DNA from: Pseudocoprococcus catus
Lineage (GTDB): Bacteria > Bacillota > Clostridia > Lachnospirales > Lachnospiraceae
NCBI RefSeq assembly: GCF_019734885.1
Contig: NZ_JAAXCM010000029.1
Coordinates: 1 to 64,000 of the forward strand
Direction of reading: 5' to 3'
DNA length: 64,000 nt
Position numbers and translations under genes: made by a program. Below the pieces are notes generated by a model that was given only the letters and a program-made list of their open reading frames with translations, did no database searches and was not told where the DNA came from. Positions 28,165 through 36,907 of the stretch are shown piece by piece (position 1 is the first letter of the stretch; each line of letters opens with the position of its first letter).

Positions 28165-29217
28165 TTAGTCTTTCAACAACTTTTCCCATTTTTTTGCTAT
28201 TATTTCAACACTTAGTTTTTCACGCAATAAACTTGCATTTTTCCCCAACTTATCAGCTTTTTTAGGATTACTAAGCAAATCTATTATCGCGTCAGCAAAT
28301 TTTTTATCATCACCAACAGGTGTAAGGATACCATTAATGTTATTTTTTATAACCATTCTAGCACCACCTATCGGACAATCTGTACATACCACAGGAAGTC
28401 CTATTGCCATAGCTTCTAACATTGAATTAGACATTCCCTCATAATCTGATGATGATACAAAAACACCAGCATTTACTATATACTTTTGAACATTTGCTTT
28501 TTGTCCCATAAATTTTACGTTATCAAAAATTTTTAGTTCTTTAGCATATTTTTCTAATTCCTCTTGTTGTTCTCCCTTACCATATATTTCTAAAATATAT
28601 TCTGGAAATATATCAAAAACTCTTTTCATTGCTCTGAGTAGCATAAGTAAATTTTTTTGTTGACTTAATCTATTTACAGCTACAATTCTTTTTTCTCTTA
28701 CTCCATCATATGGATTCGGAATTGATGACGTAATAGGATTTGCAATTACTTTTGATTTTTTCTCTAAATTCTTACCAAAATACTGTTTTGCATCTTCAGT
28801 TTGGAAAACCACTCTATATGCTTTTTTGTAACTATATTTTACATAAATCTTCTCATACCAATTGTAAAAAAATTGTGGAGCATTTCTTTCCGATAAAATA
28901 AATTTATATTTATTTAATAAATTTCCTAATATCAAATATTGATATCCTAAACCTAACGAAATCACATAATCTGGTTCTTGATTTTTCAATATTCTTTTCA
29001 ATTCTTTTATTCTCAAAAATATTGCACTTTTCCCTGTGTTCTCCGGTAAATAATCAACTTTGATTTTCGGATTAATCTCATAATTGTTATTTACCTTTGA
29101 AAATACAATAAAAAACACTTCATAACCGCTTTCACAAAAATAATCAGCTAGGGCAACTGTAACTCTTTCAGCACCGCCTCCACCTAGACTGCCTATTAAA
29201 AACGTTATCTTTTTCAT
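28165..29217 (-). CDS. Glycosyltransferase, GT4 type
   Basis: About 350 residues. The N-terminal FLIGSLGGGGAERVTVALADY is the GT4 acceptor-domain glycine loop. The C-terminal half has AVNRLSQQKNL, VKFMGQKANVQKYI, and SDYEGMSNSMLEAMAIGLPVVCTD, the E-x7-E donor site. The start MKKITF at 29217 is preferred on family grounds; an in-frame ATG at 29235 overlaps wzy further. Either start leaves overlap or close linkage with wzy. Sugar specificity is unknown. Confidence 0.85.
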   Translation of the reverse strand: MKKITFLIGSLGGGGAERVTVALADYFCESGYEVFFIVFSKVNNNYEINPKIKVDYLPENTGKSAIFLRIKELKRILKNQEPDYVISLGLGYQYLILGNLLNKYKFILSERNAPQFFYNWYEKIYVKYSYKKAYRVVFQTEDAKQYFGKNLEKKSKVIANPITSSIPNPYDGVREKRIVAVNRLSQQKNLLMLLRAMKRVFDIFPEYILEIYGKGEQQEELEKYAKELKIFDNVKFMGQKANVQKYIVNAGVFVSSSDYEGMSNSMLEAMAIGLPVVCTDCPIGGARMVIKNNINGILTPVGDDKKFADAIIDLLSNPKKADKLGKNASLLREKLSVEIIAKKWEKLLKD

Positions 29218-29221
29218 TAAT

Positions 29222-30424
29222 CTATGAATTCCCATAATATTTTTCCCTTAAAGCTTTTCCAATAAGTATCATTACAATAACACCATTATATCCCAACTCA
29301 ATTTGATAATATGTAGAAACTCCCATATACGCTAATAATATAAATAATCCAACAAATTTTGCTGCTTGAAGCACTATCCTATTTTGCTCATTATATACTC
29401 TGCTATTTTTAAAAACAGATGCATATACACATAGCCAAACAATCACTGGAAAGATTCCATAATGGAACATGACAAACATAAACTGATTATCGAAATAGGT
29501 ATAATGCGCATTTCCCAGATATCTATAAGAAGCATTTATACCCAATCCAAAGATCAAATCTTCCCATGAATGCTGCGCAAAAAAGATTACGTATTGTCCA
29601 CTTCTGGTATCTTCCAATCCTCTATTGAATAAATTTCCTGTAATCTCTGGAAAAACATAAGAAACTCCCAATACTGCAATAATAATCAGCAAAAATCCCA
29701 TTAAAATCTTAACATATCTATTCCTATTACCCAAAACAGCAACAAATATAAATAATAGTATTAATGTCTGCAATACCCAACCTCTTGACTGTGTAATAAA
29801 CGCAGCGGCAATGATAAACAATAAATTACAGTATATTATTTTCCTTTTATTTTTTTGGGGGAACTCTATAAAGGTCATAATACAAGCAGATGTAAACCAA
29901 CATGAAAATATTCCTTTATATGACGCATTCATGGGCCAATTTATTCCATAATTAGACCAAAAAGAAAAAACAGCAATATAAAAACAACAACAAAAGAGTA
30001 AATTTATACGTAATAATTCATCCTTCAATATATTCCATATATTATCATCAAAGCCAAGCAGTGCTGACACTGGCAACAAAATTACAGATGTAGAAATTGC
30101 TTCAAAAAAAACAGATTGAATAGGTGCTTTATCTAATGACAATATAGTCCAAATCAAATAATAAAAAATCAAGCTTATAAGCAAAATTCTTATTCCTACA
30201 TGGATTTTTTTTATGTAATGTATACTACATCTAAATATCAACACAAAAAGAATAATACTTGAAAAATTCAAAAAGAAAGTTCCCCATCTTCCCTTACTAA
30301 CAAACGTATATGTATCATATATCGGCTCCCATTCACCAAACATATTTCTTAATATACACCCTAAAACCACACATATCAAATATGCCTTAAATAACAATTC
30401 ATTTATTGTATATTTTGTTCTCAT
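29222..30424 (-). CDS. wzy: O-antigen/capsule polymerase-like membrane protein (Wzy)
   Basis: A 400-residue protein with about 10-11 membrane helices and a larger outside loop near residues 275-320 (NLFNRGLEDTRSGQYVIF...), as in Wzy/O-antigen ligase proteins. Wzy sequences are poorly conserved, so the call rests on topology, the RG...R loop and the position between glycosyltransferase, acyltransferase and wzx genes. It starts 7 bp after the frame-shifted acyltransferase stop. Confidence 0.75.
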   Translation of the reverse strand: MRTKYTINELLFKAYLICVVLGCILRNMFGEWEPIYDTYTFVSKGRWGTFFLNFSSIILFVLIFRCSIHYIKKIHVGIRILLISLIFYYLIWTILSLDKAPIQSVFFEAISTSVILLPVSALLGFDDNIWNILKDELLRINLLFCCCFYIAVFSFWSNYGINWPMNASYKGIFSCWFTSACIMTFIEFPQKNKRKIIYCNLLFIIAAAFITQSRGWVLQTLILLFIFVAVLGNRNRYVKILMGFLLIIIAVLGVSYVFPEITGNLFNRGLEDTRSGQYVIFFAQHSWEDLIFGLGINASYRYLGNAHYTYFDNQFMFVMFHYGIFPVIVWLCVYASVFKNSRVYNEQNRIVLQAAKFVGLFILLAYMGVSTYYQIELGYNGVIVMILIGKALREKYYGNS

Positions 30425-30431
30425 ATTAAAA

Positions 30432-31022
30432 TCACCCTTTGGATTTTTCTTGCAAAATCTTTATATGATCTTCTAATTCTTTGTTTTTAAATCTTTCAGA
30501 AATGCGTTTACCAGGTACTCCTACATATACGCCATAAGGCTGAGTACTTTTAGTTAACACGGTTCCCGCTCCTACAACGCACCCCCTCAGCCACAGTTAC
30601 TCCCTTAAGAATTGTTACATTAGCCCCTATCCAAACATCCTTTTCAATAATTACATCCTGATCGTCATCTTCATCTTTTTCATCATCTGTAACATCAAAC
30701 ATATACTTTCCTATCACATCTATTTTGTGATCGCCTGTGATGATACTAAGCCTTGGGCCAATTATTACTTTCTCTTTAATGATAATATTTGCTCGTGTTG
30801 TCCACAACAATGCATGAGGGCCAATCGCAACATCATCTCCTATACTAATGTTGCCAATTCCCTTAATATCACTTTTTTCGGCAATATGTACATTTTTACC
30901 ACAGTTTCCAAAAGAAGATTTAATTACACTTTCTCGAAAAATCTTATAAAATACCTTACGCACAAATTCTTCTGATCTATATACGAGGCTTCCTATTTTT
31001 TTATTGATTTCAGCCCCCCCAT
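30432..31022 (-). pseudogene. Hexapeptide-repeat acyltransferase with homopolymer frame breaks
   Basis: A left-handed beta-helix acyltransferase (maltose acetyltransferase-like): NISIGDDVAIGPHALLW, VIIGPRLSIITGDH and DVWIGANVTILKG are hexapeptide coils, with the catalytic histidine in GDH. At the C-tract 30582-30586 (G5 on the coding strand) the frame slips: with one G fewer it would continue GCVVGAGTVLTKSTQPYGVYVGVPGKR to a stop at 30432-30434. At the 5' side an ATG (31020-31022), one base after the upstream gene's stop, begins a G7 run; one more G would put it in frame with INKKIGSLVYRSEE and the main body. The longest in-frame piece is 30550-30963. It could be phase-variable, decayed or a sequencing artefact. 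Confidence 0.75.
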
Positions 31023-31023
31023 T

Positions 31024-32124
31024 TTATATAGATTTCTTCTGTAATAGCTTGTCACTTCTCAATCTCTCCACTTCCGTATAAACTCTTTCAAGTTTATCAA
31101 TATTTTGCTGTAGAGAATATGATTTTCTTATAACATCAACACTTTCCCGTCCAGCTTTTAATCTCTTTTCATCATCTGTAAGATACTCAATAATTGCACA
31201 AGCCATGCTTTTACTGTCACCTGGTTTATACAAATATCCGTTAATTCCTTGCCTTACAATTTTAGGAATACCTCCAACATCTGTACTCACAATTGGAAGG
31301 CCACACCCCATAGCGTCCAATATTGCCATAGGCATGCCCTCATTATACGAAGGGAGAAGAAAAACGTCTGCCTCTCTCAAATATTGCTTTTTTTGCTCAT
31401 TTCGGACCCATCCTGGAAATTCCACATTATCTTTATATTTCGCACTGAGTTTCTGTTTAACTTTTTCGATTTCACCACTTCCACCAAGAATAAACCGAGC
31501 ATCCGGTATTTTTCTGCACACTTGGTCTACAATAGCTGGAATATCAAAGCACCCTTTTCTTTCACATATAAAACCCAAAAAAAGAATCAATTTATTATTC
31601 GGTTTTGTGATTTTTTCTTTGATCAAATCTTCTTGTAAAACACCATAATTTTCAACAACTCTTATTGTCTGTTCTGGCACAATCTCAGCAAGATTCTTTT
31701 TCCATTCTTCTGACAGTGCGATGGTTCTGATGCATTTATTGTATATTTTTTCTATGTTTTTCTTCTTTCTCTTAGATTTTCTTCGATAGAACTCATTAAA
31801 ATCTGCACCGTGAACATGATTGATAACTGGAATTTTAGCAAGAGAGGACATCTCAATTATTAAAGCCTTTCTATAAAAACTTCTTCCAAAAGATGTATGA
31901 ATATGGACTAAATCTGGTTTCCAAAACAAAGCTGTATAAATAAATTTAAAATATGCTCTCATTGCTTTAGAGACTTTTCGAATTATATTTCCATCACAAT
32001 AAGTTTCTATAAATCGTACATTGTAATTTTCTGTCAATTGAGAGTTTGGGTACCCATTGACTACAGAGGTAATTCCGCCCTTTGCAGAAAAACTAGGCAC
32101 TATCATACATACTTTCTTTTTCAT
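31024..32124 (-). CDS. Glycosyltransferase, GT4 type
   Basis: A 366-residue GT-B enzyme. MIVPSFSAKGGITSVVNG forms the N-terminal glycine loop, DLVHIHTSFG and INHVHGADF are acceptor-side strands, and LFLGFICERKG, FILGGSGE and PSYNEGMPMAILDAMGCGLPIVSTDVGG form the donor site with the two glutamates. Its stop lies one base before the ATG of the acyltransferase, and its start overlaps the TagA-like gene by 4 bp, so it is part of the capsule operon. Confidence 0.88.
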   Translation of the reverse strand: MKKKVCMIVPSFSAKGGITSVVNGYPNSQLTENYNVRFIETYCDGNIIRKVSKAMRAYFKFIYTALFWKPDLVHIHTSFGRSFYRKALIIEMSSLAKIPVINHVHGADFNEFYRRKSKRKKKNIEKIYNKCIRTIALSEEWKKNLAEIVPEQTIRVVENYGVLQEDLIKEKITKPNNKLILFLGFICERKGCFDIPAIVDQVCRKIPDARFILGGSGEIEKVKQKLSAKYKDNVEFPGWVRNEQKKQYLREADVFLLPSYNEGMPMAILDAMGCGLPIVSTDVGGIPKIVRQGINGYLYKPGDSKSMACAIIEYLTDDEKRLKAGRESVDVIRKSYSLQQNIDKLERVYTEVERLRSDKLLQKKSI

Positions 32125-32870
32125 TTTTCACCTTTATCTCTAAACAAGTACCATAAAAACTTGCTATTTGTTACAAAATATCTCTTAAATAATCTTCGTG
32201 GTTCTTTCATAAAACGATAAAACCATTCAAGTCCATGATCTTGCATCCACTGCGGTGCTCTTGGGATAACTCCAGAGATTACATTAAACGCACCTCCAAC
32301 TGCCACCCATACCGCATTAGACCGACTTGATAATTTATTGCAAAAAATTTCCTGTCTTGGTGCTCCCAATGCAATCCAAACGAAATCCGCTTGCGATTCA
32401 CTGATTCTTTCGAGTAATTCGTCCTCTTCTTTCACAGTGAGTGATCTAAATACAGATGGTTCAACACCTACGATTTTCAAATTTGGATATGATTTCTTTA
32501 CTGCAGAAATGAAACTATCTAGATTTTCCTGTGTCGTACCATAGAAATAGTGTCTTACTTCTGTGTTTTCTGTCCTTTTTAATACTTCCTCAAGAAAATC
32601 CGGACCTGTTACTCTTCCCATAGAGCTTTTTCCTCGTTTTTTTCCAACCACCGATAATGGTTTTCCATCTGGAAGCGTCATAAAAGAGTTATTCTGAACT
32701 TCTCTGTAATTACTATTTTCATGGGCTGTAACCGTCGTATGTACATTTGCTGCACATATATAGTGTCCTCTCGCCTCTTCAAAATTGTCGAATAAATACT
32801 TTTGAGCCGAATTGAAATCCACCACAGATATATCCACACCAATTATCTTTATTCGTTCCATTTTTTGCAT
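32121..32870 (-). CDS. WecG/TagA/CpsF-family glycosyltransferase
   Basis: A 249-residue enzyme of the GT26 family, which adds N-acetylmannosaminyl or related residues to a lipid-linked acceptor, usually as the second sugar. The conserved boxes are all seen: ANVHTTVTAHE (about 41-51), FMTLPDGKPL, RVTGPDF, WIALGAPRQEIF (about 170-180) and VAVGGAFNVISG. Family members need the last C-terminal residues for membrane binding, and the basic tail FKRYFVTNSKFLWYLFR fits that. It sits directly after the CapG epimerase gene. Confidence 0.9.
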   Translation of the reverse strand: MQKMERIKIIGVDISVVDFNSAQKYLFDNFEEARGHYICAANVHTTVTAHENSNYREVQNNSFMTLPDGKPLSVVGKKRGKSSMGRVTGPDFLEEVLKRTENTEVRHYFYGTTQENLDSFISAVKKSYPNLKIVGVEPSVFRSLTVKEEDELLERISESQADFVWIALGAPRQEIFCNKLSSRSNAVWVAVGGAFNVISGVIPRAPQWMQDHGLEWFYRFMKEPRRLFKRYFVTNSKFLWYLFRDKGEK

Positions 32871-32871
32871 T

Positions 32872-34047
32872 TTAAAACTTTCTCCAAACCATCTTATCTA
32901 CTACACCTGTATAACTCTGGATAATCTTTACCACTTTTGAACTTACATTTTCTTCTATATAATCAGGCACCGGGATACCATAATCTTCATCCAGATTCAT
33001 CTGAACTGCTGTATCAACCGCCTGTAAAAGACTCCTATCATCAATACCTGCAAGCACAAAGCAAGCTTTATCCAATGCTTCTGGACGTTCCGTTGATGTT
33101 CTGATACAAACTGCTGGAAACGGATGTCCTACACTGGTGAAGAAACTACTCTCTTCTGGAAGTGTACCGCTATCGCTTACAACACAGAACGCATTCATCT
33201 GCAAGCAGTTATAATCATGAAACCCCAAAGGCTCGTGCTGGATGACGCGCTTATCCAATTCGAACCCACTCTGCTCCAAACGCTTACGGCTACGCGGATG
33301 GCAAGAGTAAAGAATAGGCATATCATATTTTTCCGCCATCTTATTGATAGCTGTAAACAGTGACGTAAAGTTTTTTTCTGTATCAATATTCTCCTCGCGG
33401 TGAGCAGACAACAGTATATATTTGCCCTTTTCCAAACTTAATCGCCGATGAATATCCGATGTCTCGATCTTCTCCAGATTCTGGTGCAGAACTTCCGCCA
33501 TCGGAGAACCTGTCACAAAAGTACGTTCTTTAGGAAGACCTGTGTCTGCTAGGTAACGACGAGCATGCTCAGAATATGCCATATTGACATCAGAAATAAT
33601 GTCTACAATGCGCCGATTGGTTTCTTCCGGCAGACACTCGTCCTTGCAACGGTTACCTGCTTCCATATGGAAAATCGGAATATGCAAACGCTTTGCGCCA
33701 ACAACAGACAAGCAACTGTTGGTATCACCCAGTACCAGAATTGCATCCGGCTGAATTTCTGCCATCAGTTTGTAACTTTCAGCGATGATGTTGCCCATAG
33801 TTTCACCAAGATCCGCACCAACCGCATTCATATATACTTCTGGGTCAGCCAATTGTAAATCATGGAAGAATACACCATTTAGGTTATAATCATAATTCTG
33901 ACCCGTATGAGCCAAAATCACATCAAAGTATTTACGAGTTTTGTTTATAACAGCTGCCAAGCGAATAATCTCAGGACGAGTACCAACAATAATCAATAAT
34001 TTTAGTTTTCCATTATTCTTAAATGATACATTACTATAATCAGCCAT
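32872..34047 (-). CDS. capG: UDP-GlcNAc 2-epimerase family, CapG/FnlC type
   Basis: A 391-residue non-hydrolysing 2-epimerase. VGTRPEIIRLAAV, HTGQNYDYNLN, LVLGDTNSCLS, FHMEAGNRC, LSAHREENID and VVSDSGTLPEES are the standard active-site boxes. CapE and CapF genes just upstream make this the third enzyme of the UDP-N-acetyl-L-fucosamine route, converting the talosamine to the fucosamine form. The capF stop overlaps its start by 8 bp. Confidence 0.92.
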   Translation of the reverse strand: MADYSNVSFKNNGKLKLLIIVGTRPEIIRLAAVINKTRKYFDVILAHTGQNYDYNLNGVFFHDLQLADPEVYMNAVGADLGETMGNIIAESYKLMAEIQPDAILVLGDTNSCLSVVGAKRLHIPIFHMEAGNRCKDECLPEETNRRIVDIISDVNMAYSEHARRYLADTGLPKERTFVTGSPMAEVLHQNLEKIETSDIHRRLSLEKGKYILLSAHREENIDTEKNFTSLFTAINKMAEKYDMPILYSCHPRSRKRLEQSGFELDKRVIQHEPLGFHDYNCLQMNAFCVVSDSGTLPEESSFFTSVGHPFPAVCIRTSTERPEALDKACFVLAGIDDRSLLQAVDTAVQMNLDEDYGIPVPDYIEENVSSKVVKIIQSYTGVVDKMVWRKF

Positions 34048-35257
34048 TTTTTTTCTCCTCCCCCACTATCTCAAAAAATGTGTCCGGATGACTCGGATTA
34101 AAGATTTCATTACAGGTCATAACAGTCACCAAATTCTCGGTGTCAGACAAATTGATAATATTGTGTGTCCACCCGGGAATCATGTGAACCGCTTCCATCT
34201 TATCACCAGATACTTCAAACTCCACGAACTCACCTGTATTGATGTTTCGCTCCTGAATAAGTCCATGTCCAGCTACAACAATAAACAGTTCCCATTTCGA
34301 ATTATGCCAATGCTGCCCCTTGGTGATACCAGGTCGGCTGATGTTGACACTTACCTGTCCGCAATCCTCTGTGTGAACCAGTTCGGTAAAAGAACCTCTG
34401 TTATCTACGTTCATCTTCAGCGTATATTTGAACTTGTCAGCTGGAAGGTATGTTAAATATAAGGAATACAGTTTCTTTGTAAAAGAGCCATCCGGCATCT
34501 TAGGCATCATAAGTGTAGTAGATTGCTGTTTGAATTTTTGCAATAAATCAACGATTTCGCCCAGCGTGACCTTATGCGTAACAGGTACACAACAATAGCG
34601 ACCATCCTCTTTCAATACAGTTTCAACACCATCGAACTCACAGTGTTTCTCTTTATTTTCCAGCAAATCAAACATACCTTCTACAAGGTCATCAATATAA
34701 AGCAATTCAAGTTCTGTGCTACGATCATTAACAGTGAACGGCTCATCATTTGCGACCGCCCAGCAAAAGGTACTAACCGCACTATTGTACTTCGGACAGC
34801 TATGACCCATCAGGTTTGGAAAACGATAAACAGCAACCTTTGCTCCCGTTTCTTGTGCATAATCAAAGAACAGCTCCTCGCCAGCCTTTTTACTACGTCC
34901 ATATTCGCTGTTTCCAAAACGTCCAGATAATGTAGCCTGAATGGAAGAAGACAGCATAATAGTTGCTTTGTTGTTGTGCTTTTTCAGGCAGTTCAACAGA
35001 GCAGAGGCAAATCCGAAATTTCCCTTCATAAAATCCTCAGGGTTTTCTGGACGATTCACACCTGCCAAATTAAAAACAACATCTGACTTTTGGCAGTATT
35101 CATCCAACTCTTCTGCCGTTGAACCTAAATCATATTCATATATTTCCTCAATTGCTATTTCTGGTCGGGTTTTATTTTTTCCGTCTCGAATATTTTTTAA
35201 ATTATTACACAGGGCAGTTCCAACCATACCCTTGGCACCCGTTACAAGAACATTCAT
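34040..35257 (-). CDS. capF: CapF: SDR reductase with C-terminal cupin
   Basis: A 405-residue two-domain protein. The N-terminal SDR has the cofactor loop TGAKGMVGTAL (6-16) and catalytic SEYGRSK; the C-terminal cupin holds KGQHWHNSKWELFIVV and PGWTHNIINL with metal-binding histidines. This fusion is the hallmark of CapF, the second step to UDP-L-FucNAc: the cupin epimerises and the SDR reduces the 4-keto sugar. CapE and CapG flank it, with one acetyltransferase gene between CapE and CapF. Confidence 0.93.
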   Translation of the reverse strand: MNVLVTGAKGMVGTALCNNLKNIRDGKNKTRPEIAIEEIYEYDLGSTAEELDEYCQKSDVVFNLAGVNRPENPEDFMKGNFGFASALLNCLKKHNNKATIMLSSSIQATLSGRFGNSEYGRSKKAGEELFFDYAQETGAKVAVYRFPNLMGHSCPKYNSAVSTFCWAVANDEPFTVNDRSTELELLYIDDLVEGMFDLLENKEKHCEFDGVETVLKEDGRYCCVPVTHKVTLGEIVDLLQKFKQQSTTLMMPKMPDGSFTKKLYSLYLTYLPADKFKYTLKMNVDNRGSFTELVHTEDCGQVSVNISRPGITKGQHWHNSKWELFIVVAGHGLIQERNINTGEFVEFEVSGDKMEAVHMIPGWTHNIINLSDTENLVTVMTCNEIFNPSHPDTFFEIVGEEKKNG

Positions 35258-35269
35258 ATTCTCACCTCT

Positions 35270-35836
35270 TTATTTTATCGCAGTGCAATTCGGGATATCT
35301 GCATCATCTGGAACAACTGCGTCGTTGCTAATTGTCACATTACTGCCGATTCGAACACGCTTTCCAACCTTGGCATATGTACGCACCACTGAATTGGTGT
35401 AAATCAAATCAAAATCATCTACAGAACAGTCGTGGTGGATTTCAACCCCTGGATTCAGCAGTACACCGTTACCTACTACAGAGCCATTTTGAACAGTTAC
35501 ATGATTCAGAAAAACGCAACCCCATCCGATTTTTGCATATGGACTTATATATGTGCTAGGATGAACCAGATTCGGAAACTCATATCCGATTTTGGCTGCT
35601 ATATTATAAATACTCTCTCGGACACGATTATTCCCGATCGTGACAATCAGTTTTTTATATTCTCCAAAAAGTGTCTGTAAATCCGAAGTATTTCCAATCA
35701 CTTCTACTCCACATATTTCAGTGCCCATTCCAAACCCATCATCTACAAAAGCACAGTCATAATTCAAAACCGCTGTTTCAGATGCAACACGACCAAATCC
35801 ACCTGCACCCACTAACAGCAGTTTTTCTTTACACAT
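35270..35836 (-). CDS. NeuD/PglD-type sugar acetyltransferase
   Basis: A 188-residue protein. The N-terminal LLLVGAGGFGRVASE is the nucleotide-sugar binding loop of the PglD/NeuD family, followed by left-handed beta-helix coils (VHPSTYISPYAKIGWGCVFLNHVTV, LLNPGVEIHHDCSV). The histidine pair in EIHHDC is where the catalytic base lies. It is shorter than typical (about 200-215 residues) and ends in the last coil. It probably acetylates an amino-sugar intermediate of the capsule; the substrate is unknown. Lies between capE and capF, starting inside the end of capE. Confidence 0.8.
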   Translation of the reverse strand: MCKEKLLLVGAGGFGRVASETAVLNYDCAFVDDGFGMGTEICGVEVIGNTSDLQTLFGEYKKLIVTIGNNRVRESIYNIAAKIGYEFPNLVHPSTYISPYAKIGWGCVFLNHVTVQNGSVVGNGVLLNPGVEIHHDCSVDDFDLIYTNSVVRTYAKVGKRVRIGSNVTISNDAVVPDDADIPNCTAIK

Positions 35837-36875
35837 TTGGAATGCCTTTCAGTTCATTCTGAACATACTCGGTGGTCATAATCTTTTTCACAGTTCCTTC
35901 CACATCCAGACGATTCGTATTATGGCTTGTGTAAGACTCATCTGCCATAGTATGTACTTCTCCCCTGACCACAAACTTATCGTAGTTTAAATCGCGGTTG
36001 TCAGCAGCCACGCGGAAATAGTGACCCATATCCTCGCTGCGCAGACGCTCCTCACGAGTCATCAGAGTCTCAAACAACTTTTCTCCATGACGAGTGCCTA
36101 TGATATTCGTACCAGTGTCACCAAAAAGCTGCTGAACAGCCTTTGCCAGATCACCGATCGTAGAAGCATCAGACTTCTGGATGAACAAATCACCAGGATT
36201 TGCATGCTGGAAAGCAAACATAACTAAATCAACAGCTTCATCCAAATTCATCAGGAAACGTGTCATACTAGGATCAGTAATAGTAATCGGATTGCCTGCT
36301 TTAATCTGATCAATAAACAGAGGAATCACGCTTCCACGGCTACACATAACGTTACCATAGCGAGTACAGCAGATAGTGGTACCACCACGTTCCGCAGCTA
36401 CACGGGCGTTGGCGTAAATAACGTGTTCCATCATGGCTTTAGAAATGCCCATGGCATTGATTGGGTAAGCTGCCTTATCAGTAGACAAGCAAACGACACG
36501 CTTGACACCTGCGTCGATAGCAGCGTGAAGCACATTATCGGTACCGATAATGTTGGTCTGGACAGCCTGCATAGGGAAGAATTCACAGGAAGGCACCTGC
36601 TTCAGAGCTGCAGCATGGAAGATATAATCAACACCAGGCATAGCATCACGGATGGACTGAGGATTACGAACATCTCCGATGTAGAATTTCACCTTTTTAG
36701 CTGCTTCTGGATGTTTAGCCTGAAGCTCATGGCGCATATCATCCTGCTTCTTCTCGTCACGGGAGAAAATACGAATTTCCTTCAAATCAGAGTCCAAGAA
36801 ATGCTTCAAAACCGTAGAACCAAAAGAACCAGTACCACCAGTGATCATAAGAGTTGCGTTATCAAATGTAGACAT
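35829..36875 (-). CDS. capE: CapE: UDP-GlcNAc 4,6-dehydratase/5-epimerase
   Basis: About 348 residues. MITGGTGSFGSTVLKHFL opens the NAD-binding fold, FHAAALKQVPSCEFFP and LSTDKAAYPINAMGISKAMME form the active site. The usual SDR tyrosine of YxxxK is a methionine here (MGISK), as is known for CapE/FnlA enzymes. It starts the UDP-L-FucNAc pathway. The start at 36875 (MSTFDN) has a GGAG ribosome site 9 nt upstream; the in-frame ATG at 36902 does not. A broken copy lies at 21245-21487. Confidence 0.94.
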   Translation of the reverse strand: MSTFDNATLMITGGTGSFGSTVLKHFLDSDLKEIRIFSRDEKKQDDMRHELQAKHPEAAKKVKFYIGDVRNPQSIRDAMPGVDYIFHAAALKQVPSCEFFPMQAVQTNIIGTDNVLHAAIDAGVKRVVCLSTDKAAYPINAMGISKAMMEHVIYANARVAAERGGTTICCTRYGNVMCSRGSVIPLFIDQIKAGNPITITDPSMTRFLMNLDEAVDLVMFAFQHANPGDLFIQKSDASTIGDLAKAVQQLFGDTGTNIIGTRHGEKLFETLMTREERLRSEDMGHYFRVAADNRDLNYDKFVVRGEVHTMADESYTSHNTNRLDVEGTVKKIMTTEYVQNELKGIPNV

Positions 36876-36907
36876 ATTTTTTTCTCCTTTTTTATTAATC
36901 ATTTGTG

